Shown in pieces: positions 37,175 through 52,100 of a stretch of 64,000 nt of DNA. Below the pieces are notes generated by a model. The model ran no database searches. It worked only from the letters and a program-made list of their open reading frames with translations, and had not been told where the DNA came from. Origin of the DNA: Dipylidium caninum (taxonomy: Eukaryota; Platyhelminthes; Cestoda; Cyclophyllidea; Dipylidiidae); contig QEYB01000533.1 in the NCBI GenBank assembly GCA_017562135.1, positions 248,001 to 312,000 of the forward strand. The letters run 5' to 3'. Both the position numbers and the translations under genes were made by a program. Each line of letters starts with the position of its first letter. Within the stretch, counting starts at the first letter, position 1.

Positions 37175-40100
37175 AAATCGCCTCTTATGAAGGAGAAACC
37201 GATATTACAAAGATTATAAATGTCTTGAAAACTCGACCCGAAATCACCTTTTTTTACCTAACTCATAGTCTCCCCAAGAAACACATCGACTATCACTACT
37301 ATAACCTCAAGTGTGGTGTCTTTATTCTAATAATGCCTTTTTAAGAGTTACTTCGTATGAGAACATCAACAAACGCGACTACTATACAATAAGCTCCAGT
37401 GGGTGTACACATTTTGTTGGAGATGACGTGGAACTCACATCTTTGGAGAGATTTGAACGTGAATATCGTCTGTTCTTGAGTATGAGAAAGGTTAGTCCTC
37501 TCTTTCCTTTGCTCCCACAACACGCTTCATCTTCATTTTGACACAATCTAATATGGTGGCCCTCAAGGAGCCTGATGCATCGCATATGCGCTAATTACTA
37601 CCACTGTTCAGTTGCGTATGTGAGTTAGTTTTATATTCTATACTTATGACGGGGACATGGTAAAAAATTCCAAAAGGTATTGCCACGTGCGAGGGAGTAA
37701 ATGTCTCACATAAGTTGCGAAATATGCTGTTGATTCCAAAAGCTTGATTCATAGCGACAGCCATCGTCTCAGAGCAAAGGTTGGCTCGTTTTTGGCTGAC
37801 AGTCTGACCGCTTCCGTGTAACACCGTCTCCACTGAATTCCGTTATCTCGCATCGGGTCAACAGAGTTGGCATCATTTCCACTTTTCGTCGACCGCGGGC
37901 CCAACGAAGGTAACAGACCACCATCGAGGTTACACCTCCTTCCCTCTCAACGGTCACACTTTATCCTGAAAATATGATTAAACGAATTAGCTGTCAGTTA
38001 GGCTCATCGACGTCAGTGAATTGGAAAATTTGACAAAAGTGACTAAAGGAGGAGTCATTGGACGGGGTAGGTGAGACCGGAGCCAGCTTTTCCAACGTCA
38101 GATCTCCCCGCTTTCTCGTGCACAGCTACCGCTATTTGCCCAATTCCGTCTGTGGAAGGTGTTCCTGCGCTGGCGCAAGGTGGTGCGCTACGCTCAGATG
38201 GTTCACTGCCAACGCTTCCTCGAGGCCAACCTCTTCATCGCCAATGCGACGCTGCGACCGGCGCTGCTCAATCTCCGCGAGATGTGCTACAGTATCTCGG
38301 GCGCCACCCTGTGCCGCATCGAGCGTGGTCGCACGTCAACTTTGCTGGAATTCCTCTCCCTCCAGATGGCCCAGATGAATGAAGTCAGTCTGCGACTGCA
38401 GGAGTTCCACAGCCTCACCAAGGAGATTGTGCGCAGTGCGTGCCGAACGGCTCTGTTGGAGTACGGCTTCCTGCCTGACGACTACCTGCAGGACGAGAGT
38501 GACCTTCCAGCCAATTTCGGCAAGTCTTTTCCCCACGAAAAGTCGTCTCTGGCCTGGTTTCGAGTTAAAACTATTTGGTGAGTGGCAAAAGGGCGCCTGC
38601 CTCATCCCTCTTTCTTCACCTTCCCGCCCGTCTGGCTACATGCAGCAAAAATGCTGCTTCATGCAGAAGACGGCAGACACCCCACCTGCACCCTTCTGGC
38701 AGACTTCTTCCCTCTGAATTGAGACCGCCTCTGGATTAGCGCATCAGAAGGCAAATAGTGGCTTGGGAAGCCTGCTTCCCGTTCTCGGGTGTCATTCACA
38801 CCGCGTCCTGTCCAACTTTCTTCCAAGTGACTTCGCAAAAGCAGGACATCCACACAAAGCAGTGTGAAATATTCCTCCCACCGAATGATCCAGAGTGTTA
38901 CAGTCTTTTCAGTCCCCCTTGAAGCTCATGATTTATCCAGTGGTCGTCGTGGATGCAGGTAGGAAGAGCCGCAACTCTGTCGACGAGGCGAGGGAGGAAG
39001 CATGTGTGGAAGGAAATTGGCCTGTGCTGCGAGGGCGAGAGGATTTGTTCACGGGCGGGTGGAGGTCACATCTGAATTAGATCGCGTCTGTTGGAGTTTC
39101 CGAGCGCTTCACGCACACTTTTAGTCTTCTTTTCCCCTGCGTCGATGCTAACTAACTGTTGGACGCGGATGCAGGTAAGAACATGTACGACGTGGACGAG
39201 CTGATAGACGCCTGCAAGCTGACCTCAAAGCACCTGCATCTGGACCCCATTCCGTACGACGTCGACCACCCGCTGGTGGGCCACGCTATGATCCCCGTCG
39301 CCACGGCGCTCAAACAGGTGCGAAACAACCGCATCAAACTGGAGCGCCGCTGCCAAAAGATGAAAATGCGTAATTCACTTCTTCGCATGCGTTCTGTTTC
39401 GTTTAGTTCTACCCCATTCCATTCTGTTTCACATAAATTTGGTTAAATTTTCTCGGTTATTGTCGACACAACTGGACACTCTCGCCTCCACACATTGGGG
39501 TTTCCCCCAGAGTTGGGCCAAAGCGTGCCGGTTGTAAGAGGAGGCGGTGGGACATCGAGGAATCTCCTCTCTCGCATGCGTGGGCATTTCCATTTTTCCT
39601 CCGCCTCGCCCCAAGAGTGTCCTCGTTGGTGGCCGTCATCGTGACGAGAATGGTTGCCGGCGGGCTTCTCTCGGTAGATTTTGCAGTCGTAATAGCCGGA
39701 GGAAGTTGCGAAAATGCACCAGACGTGGTAGGGTGACCGTGCCACAACCTGATGCCTTTTCGCCTCAGAGAGCCTTCAACCCACGGCCTCGTGGCGCTGC
39801 CTCCCAACACCCGTCGCGGGTCTGCGCAGCGGGTGTGGAGAAGGCCTAAACCCTCGTCGAGGGTGAACTGCTGGCCGAGGGTTTTGCTGATTCCCTTTCC
39901 CCCTGCCCCGCCCTCTCGGGCCGCACTGGGCAACTGAGGAGATTTAACGCCGACGACTGCGGTGTCGAGACCCGGTGGATGCGACTGAGGATCAGAAAAC
40001 CACCATCTTCCGCGTTTTGGGGCATCTCTTCGGTTAATGGTAGCCTTACTACCAGGAATTGTGGTTGCTCTGTTTCCAAAATGTCTTCGCACTTGCTCCT

Positions 40101-43100
40101 CCTCACCCATTTCTGTGTTCCACTGTCAAACTTTTCGAAGTGGAATCTCTTCTGGCGGCATCGAGGTAACCCAAAAAACCGAAGTCCCTCTTTTCTTTCT
40201 GCCATCCGTTCGACGTTAGGAGGTCTCCTCCGCATGTAGTTTCATCTTGGCATTTGAACCTTTAGAGGCGCCGACGGGGAAGACGGCTTACTTCCTCCAG
40301 TGCGGCGAAACCGACTGGTTCGCCAGTTCCTCCGGCAAGATGACCTACACACAACAGGCGCGTAAACGGAAGAAGTGCAGACGCCTGACGTGGTGAGTCC
40401 CCAGCCCCAGCTCTCTGCCGCCAAATGCGGCCATGCAGTTGGCCTTGAGGCTGCCACCACGCGAGGGCACTCGATGAGGCAGCCGCGGCTTCGGCGACCG
40501 CTATGAGCCCCTCAATTTCCCGCGCAGACATTGTTTAACAGCTCGTCTGTTGATCTGGTTCGGCGTTTGGCCATCAAATCGCGTCCGACGACTCAACAAC
40601 TTGGCTATTTGGGTGCTCTCGCGCCCCATCAATCGCGCAGTCGGACGCACTTGCCCAAGGCCGGCCGAACGTCCGCCACGGACGCGCTTCGCTACGCTCG
40701 ACCAGCCCTTTGACCCCATGAAACAAAACCTTCTCTGTAGAGGCGCCCGGGGAGGATGTTCTGCATCTCTTGCTCTTCGTTGCAGCTTCGTCAGACTGGT
40801 GGACTACCTGATCATGAATACTCTGCACCTGTTGGCGAAGAAGTCGATCTACGCCATCCACCGGGTCTTCCAAGAGGAGTTGGCGATGGCGCCCACCCCA
40901 CCGGAGATCGATGCCATGCGTATCGATGTTCGTCTGGCCCTCCACCCGGAGGAGGAGGGCAACCAACGTGCTTTCGAGGCTGACGGCGACGAGCTGGACG
41001 ACTGGGACGGAGCAGCGCCTGACACGAGGCCAAAGGTGGTCATAGCGGTCCCCCGATCAGAGACGCAAAATTTGACGGAACTAGTGAGTTTCCTGGACCA
41101 AAATTTCTCCCACTTTCAGTGTGTGAACATTTTCCATTTTCATCCGCGCGCGCTGCTTTGTCTCGAGGAGGCGGTACATGATCGCTCCACCCACCGGTCA
41201 CTTTCTACCTCTTCACTTTCATTCCCTGCCTCACCACTCCTCAGTGGCGCTTTGAGGCAATCTGTCCAAGTTTTAATTGTTGGATGGATGGAAGATAACC
41301 GGAGTTGAAGTATCGCCTCCCACCTCACTCGGCGACACGCCGGGGAGAGGAAGGGAGGAAGGCGAAGAGATTCGCTCGACGCTGTCACCTCTACTCCTGC
41401 TGGCTGAAACGCGGATGCGTTCGGGCCATTCGGTGAATAGACTCCGCATAGACAGACGGTCCCGATTTCCCCACGGAATCTCATCCCTCAGTTTACCGTT
41501 GCGACTCTCCACCGCGTTTCGCACTGCTGTCGAACGGGGAGCTTGATGTGGCCAGTCAGGCCTGCCTCTGCGAAGGACTGGAGGAGTCGTCCTCACCCCC
41601 TCCTCAGCGGGCTGCTCCTTCGAGATTTGTCTCCTCATCCCCGCAATGCGACGTGTTCGCCTGTGGGTACAGGAGACTTTTACCGAGCCAAGCGTTGCTC
41701 TTGAAAAAAGCTGGCCGCAGGTACCTGGCCTTCCCCCGCTCAGCCAAGACTTGGCAGCACGACGCGCAAGACAGAACGGTCCGACGACAGCAACCGGCAT
41801 GGGGCGCCGCCTCTTCCACTGGCACGCCAATTGGAGCGTCGCTGCTGAGCCAACAGAGTCCCGCGTTGTTTGCCACGTCAGAGGCTTATGGTGACTCCTT
41901 TCGAGTGTGGCAACTGAGAAAAAACTCGCTTTCCGGCGAATAGGCGCGGAGTTGCGAGGAGAATCCTAATTTACTGAGATGGAGTGGCATGCTGCGGCAC
42001 GTCAGGCGGACACTTGTGGTTTCTGTGTCGTCCGAGCCCAGGGCGCGCGGTGGACGAGCGTCAAAGCGTCTTCCATCTTTTTTTTCAGGTTGGACGCGAC
42101 TCTACAGCAGGTCCCTCCGAGAATGCCATTCAGCCGCCCTTCTTCCTGAATGAGTTGATCCTGCAAAATGGCCAACTCAACTCGGTGCCGTCGGAGGACC
42201 AGTTCGCCGAGGGTCTGTCCAACGTCGTTGTGCGTTTCCAGGTACGGAAAGTCATCAAGGCACCTCTCCACACGGTTGGTTAGTATCGATTTGGCATAAC
42301 GGAGGAGTCGCTATCTGCCGACGCCTCTTTCCCCGCACCGCCGGCGCCCCCGACCTGCTCCGCGTGTCCACATCGCCTCGGTGGACGCGCAGAGAGGTCG
42401 GGCGCCCGCTCGCGGTGAGGGCTAGTCGTCTCTTTCCCCCTCGGTGTCGTCAGCAATGATGGCGGGACACTAACGCGTTTCGGGCGTCTGTGGCCGGTTT
42501 TACTCGCTTCTACCACCCACCGAGCGACGTGTCCGGAAGAAATAGGTCCATCAGGAATACGGACATTACCTGTCTGTGAGGCTGCGTTAGCAAAAGATCT
42601 CCGCCCAAGTAATTGAATTTGGCGGACACTTGTTCGTCTCCACTCCAGTCGACTGCTTTATATTTTCCTCTCTGCGTAGGAGACGATGTTATCATTGACG
42701 AATTTTGTGGTGGACGCCTACTTCGATGCCTTCTCGAGTCCCCTCATCAACAACAAGCGCGAGGAGAAGACGAGTGGTTTGGGACCCCAGCTGAGGGTGG
42801 TGTTCGCCGAGGACGAGGAGCTGCAGTCCCTCGTCAGGGGCATCAACGAAAGCCTCGGGAAGGCTTTCGCCTCTGTTCAACGCTACATCAACACCTTCGA
42901 CGAAATTAAGGAGTTCTACGCGGAGAACGAACTGGTCACGGTGGAGTCGCTGCAGGCTGAGCGCAAAGGTATCTGTCGGTGCTAGTAGTGGATCAGCTTG
43001 TCTGCCCTCCGTCGTCGTCCTCCCCACTCCGTCGTCCACACACTCCGCATGCGTGTGTGTTCGTTTGCCCGAGATTTTGCCGGTTTGTGTAGGATTTCGG

Positions 43101-46100
43101 CCGTCCCCTTAGGCGCCCACCTCGCACTGTCCAGCGCCGGTAGGTTTTTGGTCCCCAGTGGCGTCTGGCCTCGCTCGTTCCCTCCTCCTCCTTTCCTGCC
43201 ATGCAGCCCTGCGCTCTGGAGGAAGTGGCCAAGTTCTTAACTGCAAACCATGACCCCCGAAGTAGTTTATGCCATTTCCCAGTGTCGCTTTGAAGTACAC
43301 CTCGGGGGAGACGTATAATTCTTTTTTGTGACTTTTAGAACGGTTGAAGGATCTGACGGGAGCGGACAGGATGGAGGAAGGTGAGAAGGCAGTATTTTCC
43401 GGAAACTCAGTGTTTTTGCAATGATTTGAAAAGTACTGAAGCACGCGATGGTGGTAGAAGTGGGAATGATTTTGTAGCACAGTTCGCATGTCCGTCATGA
43501 CATCTCCAGGCGGGTGGGCCCGGTCCGCCGTCTGGAACGCCGGCGCATTTCTCGGCTCTGGACGGGACCGAGTTGAGAATGAAGGTTGAACGCTGGCAAC
43601 AAACCTGCCGCCGACCAAGTGGCCAGGCAAACGAGGGCGAGACGACAAAAAACCACCGACTTGTTTATTCGTCCATTCCCGATCATGTGGTTTTGTGGTT
43701 TTTACTCACAAAATCGTGTAAAATGCGACACATCGGGGACCCGCCCACGCAAAAAAAACGTCCGCTGGAGCACACCGCGCGATGTGGCCGGCTGAGGGGG
43801 CAGGGAAGGGAAAAGTGGGTCAGCGCCGGAGCTGTTCCCTCTCCACCTCTTCTGCCGCATGGGGACGCCGCCCGATCTGCGGTTTTGTGGCTCCCTTCGG
43901 CTTCTCCGCCAAAGGTGAGTGGCCCCGGGCGCAATGAGCGGCGATGCACCGACAGGATGGACAGGGAAATTGTTCAGGCCTCTAATTCTCCGGCCAAATT
44001 GGCCACCTGGTGAAAGTACTGTTCTCTCGATGACAACCTTGACGGTGAAAGCTCTCAGCGTGCACAAATGTCAGGGGCTCGGGGAGGTTAGTTTCTTCCG
44101 CAATCCACCGAGGACGCGCATCGGCCAGTCGCCTGGTGTCGCCCCGCTGGATGAGGAGGGCGTCCACACCATCACTGCCAGTCCGCTAATTCTGCTCTCC
44201 TTGCCAGACGTGGAATTCTTCCGCGAGAAGTTGGCCACCTACAAGCGCCAGTCGCGCATGACGAGACGCATTCCCGCCAACCGGCCGCTGGGACTCTTCG
44301 GCGTGGACACGCGGGTGTTCAAGAACCTTGTGATACCCTCTCCGCTGCGCTGTCTGGACTGCGTTTACACCATCCTCCCCGCCGTCGCGCGGCAGGAGGT
44401 CGACCGCCTGACCATGGAGACGCAGGAGGGCGAGTACACGCTGACGCTGTCCCTCGGCAGCGCCCTGGACTTTGTCAACCACCTCACCTTCTTGCGGAAG
44501 ATTCAGCTGCGGGTGAGTGGAGCCCATTGCGTTGTGAGGCCACTGTCCGTCGCGGGATTATTTCCCTAATTTCTGTTAAATCGCCACACAACTTGGGCAA
44601 GACATTCAAATTTGAGTGCCAGATTCCACCTATTGCTTCTGCCGGACGCAAAGTGACTTCCTCCAACACGTCCACTCGAACAGCATCCGTCACGTCTGGG
44701 CTTTAGTCTCGGACGATTTCGTGGGTGTAGAAGGATCACTGAACTCAAAATATCAGTGCTCGTGAACACTTTGCAGTGCTGCAAGTAGGCCAGTACCATG
44801 CAATCCAACGAGGAGGAGCCTAAATCGGCCTTTTCAAGACGTCTGGAAGCATTCGCAGTCCCGACTTCCTTCGGGCATATTCTTTCCACATGAGAGCAGG
44901 TGATTCGTCCGCTAAAGCCTCGGCAGGCCACCAGAGTGGACGCCGGAGACGCTCCACGGCGGACCGGTGTTTTGCCTGCGCTTCTGCAACTCGTCCGCAG
45001 GCCGCTGAGGCGCGTGACTCGCGACCAAGCTCGGCACTCCGCAGCGTCTGCGCCGCCCACTGACTTCCTTCGTGTTCACAGGGGCTTCTGTCGAAGAGGC
45101 AGCGTGGCTAGACGGCCTATCAGCCTTGTTTTCACTCTGTCGCCGCTTTTGGTAGAAGGCTACCAACTTAAACTCTTTTCCGCGGCGGAGCATTCGGTTT
45201 CTTCAGTTACTCCGATGCCGTGCCCGTTTATTCTCATGAGCCGACGTTAGACGAGGCCTGTTTGCATTAGATATAGTAAAATCTCCCTTTCTTATGTCGC
45301 AGATCGAGGCGTTGGAGAAGGAAGCCGAGGTGGTTCGCTCGATGTACGAACTAATTGACATCTTCTCGGTCCCAAAGCCTCCTGAGGACATGGCCGTTTA
45401 CCAGGTGAGTTCCGAGCCCCGCCGCCGCCACCGCCATGGGCGCCCTTTTCGAGGGGACCCTTTGCCCCTCGGCGACCGCTTTCCTCCCCGGTCCCTTTGC
45501 ATGCCTTTCCCCTTCCGCTCAGCCTCCCCTCTCTAAAGCATGCCGGCCGTCCACACTCTTTACAATATTCACCAAGATGATTTCCGTCGACCGTCTACGA
45601 CCTTGGCCGAAATCTCAAAAATACCGAATTACGAAAAAAAGTGATGCTCCTTTAGCGTAGCATTAAACCAGCATGGGGAGTGTGGTAAAATTTCCCGTTG
45701 GTAGATAAGTTGTTCAATCTGTCAACAGTACTTTATTTGATCTTCGTCTCCATAAAACCTCTCGATGCTGTGCTTTCGCCCGCTTTTGATGAAATTTCGG
45801 CGGGTGCGTCCGTGTGTCTGCTCCTCTCCGATTATGCACAAAATCCGCCGCTTCTCGCCGAAAGTTATATTTGGGCGAAAAATTGCGACACTCGTGTGTG
45901 AGTTGCGAGGGAGGCGGCGAGGCGGACACTTTCTCCTCGCCCGGTCGCTGCCTCGGACACGACGACCAGCCTTTCCCCTCCCCCCCCCCCGACAATTCAC
46001 CGTGCGGGGATGCTTTAACACAGCCGTATGGATGGCCACTGCCTTGTTTGGATCCAAGTCGTTGTGGATTTTCGCGTCGTCGTCCCTACTTCCTTCTTTT

Positions 46101-49100
46101 CGGTGGCAAGACGGGCGGTGTTGCTCCTCGAGGCTCCTTGGCGATACTCAAAGTGGCAGGAGGTAGTTGTTGGGACCGAGATCGGGCATTTCCGTCATTA
46201 GTGGGGTCCATCGCCAATCCAAATGCCCCATATGCTTCTCGAGGCCTAGTTAGCTGCGCTGTGGTTCACTTTCAACTTGTACAAAAAAACAAATATACAC
46301 CGCGATTTTTTTCATCTGGTTTTGGAGAGAATTAAAAATGAGAAACAAACATGAAAAAGCTTACGAACTGAGCAGAAAGAATAACTTTAACGCTTATGAG
46401 TAGAAGGCGAGAGAGCATGTTATGGTGCATCTCCCTCATTCGCAGCTGAACACAGAGCATCCCACAGCTGTTGAATCTCGTCCGTCCCGCCGAGCACGTA
46501 GACGTCCTTGTAAGTCTTGTAGGGGACCACGATGAACTCCTCTCTGTGCGAAAACGCTCCTCTTTTAGTCTCCAAGCTCATTGTCAATTTCCAAAGCAGT
46601 AGGGACAAAAACTGAAATGCCATGAGAGTGGGGACCTTACGCGTGGTCGGAGGTGTGTTTTGCTTAAAGTCTAGTCTGCATTTCAAAAGACGTCGACTTT
46701 GCCCGCCTGCCTTCAGACCCTCTTCCCGGGCATAGACCGCGCCACCACAGCCATCGACAGGGCGCTCGCCGAACGCGACTCCACCGTCGACGTCTTCTTC
46801 GGCCACATGAACAAGGACATAGGCGACCTCCTCAACGACGTCAAGGACACCAAACAGGCGATTGGGGTAAGGATCGCCTTCCGGCGGGGAAGCAGAGGAC
46901 CAAACACTCGAGGCTGCCCGTGTGATCATGCGAGCAGAGCGAGTGTGGCAGCTGAAGAAGGCAGGTCACCGTCTGTGTATCGGTTGTAGAACCCAATGCT
47001 CTTGGACAACACGCAGAAGAGGGAGGAACTTCTGGAAGAACTGGACCGCCTTCAGGAAGTGGTGACGGAACAGCAGTCACGCTACCTGACCTATAAGGGC
47101 TACCAGAAGAGTTTCAAGGTGCCTTCTTCCCCATTGCCTAACACCCCGCCTCGGCGTCTTCCACGGAGGGCAGCCTCTAACCTCCCTTTGCAAACTTTAG
47201 GACCTCACTCTGCAGATCAGTGGCACGGCGCTCGAAGTTCGTCAACCGACTTCTCATTTTCCGTCCTTTCCTTCCGTGTTGCCCGCCCTCCTCACCTCAC
47301 CCTGTCTTACTTTAGGACCAAATCTTGAACCGACCCGGCGTGAGGGCCAACAGCTTCTTGGTAAGCCCTCCCACGCTCCGGGGGTTGAACCCCCTCTCAT
47401 AAAGGAGGCACACAAGTGCCTCATCCTTCTTTTCTCCTTCAGGAATGGCTGGGAAAGTTGTACCCGAACGTTGTTAAGGTGAGGGGCTGCTTTAAAGCGT
47501 CCGCCACTGCCACCGGTGCTCCTCATCCACTTCCTGGTCCCCCTCCCGAGCGCGCACCCTCTCGCGGACACGTCGCGCAGCTCCGAGTTTTACCACCTCC
47601 CCGAGTGCCGCCTTTGCCGCCCGTCCTGCACTGCGAAACGAGCTACGTTGCTTAGGCTCCGAGGGCGGTCGGCAGCAGGGTCATTCGAATGTCAGCTTGT
47701 CTCCCATCGCAGCCACCGGCTTACGACAGCTGAAACTGGCGTACTTCATCACATCCATTCTCGCTGCGAGGGATGTCACACGTGGCGTCCTTCGGGAGTT
47801 TTCGCCAGCTTTAGAGGCTGCGGTCCAGACGAGGACGACGGAACCTCGCCTTCGTCCGGGTTGAGAGGGTCAACGAGGCAAGAGGGCTTGAGGCTGACGC
47901 TGTCAAGTGGCCTTTCCTTTGCTTCCGTCAGGGTAGCCCTCGGCCCGTTGCCCCTGCCTCCAACTTTCTCTCGCTCCTCGCCTGTGCTGTTTGATCGGAC
48001 GAATAGTCCGGCCGGTGGAGTGCTTGAGAAGTGGCACACGTCCACTCTCCGCTACTGCAGTTGAGGGTTCCTCGCGGGAATCGTTTTGGGATTTCACACG
48101 ATAGTCGTAAAAGTTACCCGAGGAAAGTGGAATGGCCATGGGACTGATACTTTCGTCTTTTCTTTGCACTCCAGGTTGAACAGCCGCGCTACGTCGAGCT
48201 GGATGAGCTTTTCACGGAACTGCGTCTGAAGCGCCTCCTGTGGACTTGTCTGAACGAATGGGAGGAGATCAGCGCCAGGTGGGCGGAGATGGAGTTCTCC
48301 AAGCTCGAGCCCGAGGAGCTCAACGCCACCACCATGAAATACCTCAAATTCGTGGCCCAGTTGGAGAAGGGGCTGCCGCCCAACGGGGTGGTGCCCCTTT
48401 TGCGGCAACAGGTCGACGAGATGAAAGCCATCGTACGTCCCCCGCGCTGCGCCCAGCGCATGTCTCCTCCCCGGGGAAACCGACCAGCTGACTGCTTTTC
48501 CTTTCCAGCTGCCAAGTGTGGGAGATTTGCGAAACCCCTCACTAAAAACTCGCCACTGGGAGATGCTGGAGGATATTTTGGGTTTCAAGGTGGCTGACCT
48601 AGAGAACCCGCTCACCCTGGCCGATCTGAAAGCCATGAATGCTTTCGAGAAGGCGGCTGAAATTCAAGAAATCGCCGGGATGGCCAGTTCTGAAGCAAGC
48701 TTGGAGTCACTGTTACAGAAGGTTTGTCGATGCGCTCCAACTCCTGTGTGTTGTCTCTTTTTCCCAAGTTAACCCACCCCCCCCCCATCTCCTGTCCGAA
48801 GAAAGCGGAACCATCTTCCGGCTTCACATTGGAGACATCAGTATCAACCTCTTCGCCTCGAATTAATTTGAACCGTGTCAGAACTGACCGCCCCTGCTAG
48901 GTTGTGGAAGACTGCGGCTGTGAGGTGTAGTTGTTCCTCCGACCTGACGATTTTGTGTTCGGACAATACTGGTCCGACAAGACACAGCCTCACTTTGTCA
49001 ACATTTAAAATGCATCCTCTTGGAAGGCTCAGTGCCACGCCGCAAAGGCGAATGTGAACAAGCGAGCGGCCACGCGGCGAAGCAGAGGCCGGACGAAACC

Positions 49101-52100
49101 CCAAGGCTGCCTGGTGGATATGCTGAGGCACCTGCCTGCCCTGCCCTGCTCCAGTAGCCGGGTCGCCAGTCGTCAGCCGCGATTTGACACGTCCTTCCGC
49201 CCTTTCCATTTTGCCCCCTTCAGCGCGAGGCTGCTGTGCCACACCGCCCCGCAGGTGATGGCGACTTGGTATCGAGTGGGCGCGGGCGTGCGGACAGGCA
49301 CGCATGCGCGCCTTCACGCCGCTTCGGCAGTTGAGGCTCAAGTCCTCGCTCACGTGTGCGACTTGAGCGGATTCAGGTGTTATTAGTCAGAAGCACTAAA
49401 GTGTGGCTGCTTCGTAGGTGGAGAATGCGTGGAAGTCGACGGAGTTCATCGTGGTCCCCTACAAGACGTACAAGGACGTCTACGTGCTCGGCGGGACGGA
49501 CGAGATTCAACAGCTGTGGGATGATTCCAACATTAACATCTCCACCATCGCCTCGTCGAAACACGTGGGTCCCATCAAACCGCAGGTGGACGAGTGGGTG
49601 CAAAAACTCGCCCTCTTCGGGGAGACGCTGGTGAGTTGGGCGACTGATTTTTGTAGCCCGCCTCATTTCCTCTCTCTGACTGATTATTCCCTTTTGAGGA
49701 CCTCAAGTGGTAAATCGAGGGGCTTATTGCAGTCAGTAACCTGAGAAAAAGTCAGAAGTAAAAAACCTTGTCCCGTGTGAGAAAAAATCGGCGTCGAGGC
49801 ACTAAATTATGATTCCTCACCTCCTTTTTTGTGGGATCGCTGATAGACGGCATTTTTGATGGCGCAAGACCGGGAATGGTGGTGGTTCCTCAATGTTCGT
49901 GTAAATAAATTTGCGGTCAGGAAATCGTGATCAACGAAGAACCACTGCCGCTTTCTCCCTCGTGCCCACTGACCCGGTCAGTCGGGTGGCGCGCTATCTG
50001 CGCCCCGGAGCTGCAGCGGCGCCCTGCCCGAGGGGACGTCTGCGCTCCGCTCCCTCTCCCACGTCTCACGCTAAAGTGAATTAGTTGCCTTACCGAGCCA
50101 CAGTTTGTGGGAGTAGAGGAGCGAGTGCTCTGTCTGCGGCTGCTACGGTCGAATCGGGGGCCACGATGACCTCTGAAAGACGCAACGTCACCCTTCAGCT
50201 GGCACAGCCTCCGTCTGGCGCCTCGCCGGGCATGAGGCTCTCAGCTGCCCCGTCGGTGCACACCATCGTCGGCTGAGCAAGTGTGGAGCTAAAAGCCTCA
50301 AAATAGGGGATGCAGGCGGTCATCCCGGGTGGTACGACGGGGCCAACTGGACTCGTTCAGGCTCGTCGTCTCCCACCACACGTGGCCCGTCTGTGCACAC
50401 AATGGGAAAAGTGATTCATTCCTAAGCATAGCGTAGCACCCGCTGGGTCCCCTGCCTCCTTGCGACTTTACTTTCGATCGCACTCCTCGGAATCCGAATG
50501 AGGCCCCGCTGCCGTCTGTGAACCCTGATGTTGCCTGCATCTTGTTACATGACACCGACATGGTCGCCTTTTGTGACTGGACAGGAGGAATGGTTGACCT
50601 GTCAGAAGGGCTGGATTTACCTGGAGAGCATCTTCTCCGCGCCCGACATCCAACGTCAATTGCCGAGCGAGGCGAAGAGTTTCATGGCACTGGACAAGTC
50701 CTTCAAGGAGGTTATGCGCAAAGTGCAGAAAGTTCCACTGGCCATGCGAGTAGCCACCACCCCCGGCCTCCTCGACACCTTCCGCAACAACAACGTCCTT
50801 CTGGAGCAAATCCAGAAGTGTCTCGAGGCCTACCTCGAGTCCAAGCGTGTCATCTTCCCACGCTTCTACTTCCTCTCCAATGACGAGTTGTTGGAAATCC
50901 TCGCACAGACACGGAATCCCTTCGCAGTGCAGCCGCATTTGCGCAAGTGCTTCGACGCCATTGCACGTCTCGAATTCGCGGCCAGTCAGGAGGTTCATGG
51001 CAAACCTGATGGTATGTGCACACTCGATGACATCCGACGTGAGTTAAGCGCAGCTTCCGGCCCCTTCTCCCCCCCGACTGGTCCGCCCCCCCCCGCCCTG
51101 CCTGGATGGCCGCTGCTCCGCCTTATGCTGCGTCCTCTCCCGAAGTTCCCCTCAAAATAAGTCCTGGTTCCCCCCACTTAGCCGTCTGAGCAAGCGAAGT
51201 GCGTGCGACTGTTTAGTAGGGGAGTGGAGGCTCTGTCGAGAAGAATTCAGGAGCGCGCTCCTCTAATTTGATCCATGGTAGATCGGCCTGGTGGGGAGTG
51301 ACCGTTTCCCCTCTCAAGTAGTTCTCCGGCACTGTGGCGACACGTCTGGACGCCACGCGTCGTCTCAAACGGAGGATTTCACTCGGCCTAAGGGTTTATG
51401 GCGTTCCACCACTGCGGACCGCATGAAGGGAATGCTGCTAGGCTTTGTTCTGTTGCAGTAAAGTAAAAATACATTTGTTTCCCGCACCAGAACAGTTCTT
51501 CACCAACGATATCAACGCAGCGGTCTCGCCGGAGGGAGAAACCATCTCCTTGACTAAGGTATGGTTAAATCTAGCGACTTATCCCCACCCTCACAGTGGC
51601 CAGTGGCCAATCAGGGCCCCTTCGTCCACTGCAGGGTCTGAAGGCGCGCGGCAATGTGGAGGAGTGGCTGGGCAAGGTGGAGGAGAGCATGGTGTCGAGT
51701 CTGCGGAAGCGAATGAAGCAGGCCCTGCTCGACGTGGATACGATGGCGCGCGACGAGTGGCTCTTTGAGCACGCAAACCAGATCACTCTAACGGTGGAGC
51801 AGCTGGTCTGGGCTCGTAACATCCACGAGATCCTCGACGACCCGGAGAAGCAGCCGGAGCAACGATTGGAGGCCGTGAGGGCCTACGAAGAACAACTATT
51901 TGAGGTCGCGTTTCCTTCTCTTCTCTGGCTTTGAGTAGCAATGGCCTCTCGGGTATTAAAGGGTGTCGGTGGTGTAAAATGGTTCCACTGGCTCTTAAGT
52001 ATTTCCGTCGGAATCACACTCATTACTTCCGCGTACTTTGTCCACTCTGGACAAAGCTTCCATGTGCGAGGAGTTGTTTCCCACTCTCCCACGCCTGTCC

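Noticed and set aside
39443..40235. Long minus-strand open frames (up to 217 codons) opposite a DNAH6 intron
   Set aside because: Composition is Arg/Gly-rich without recognisable domain, start context or splice partners. GC-rich introns readily yield such frames.
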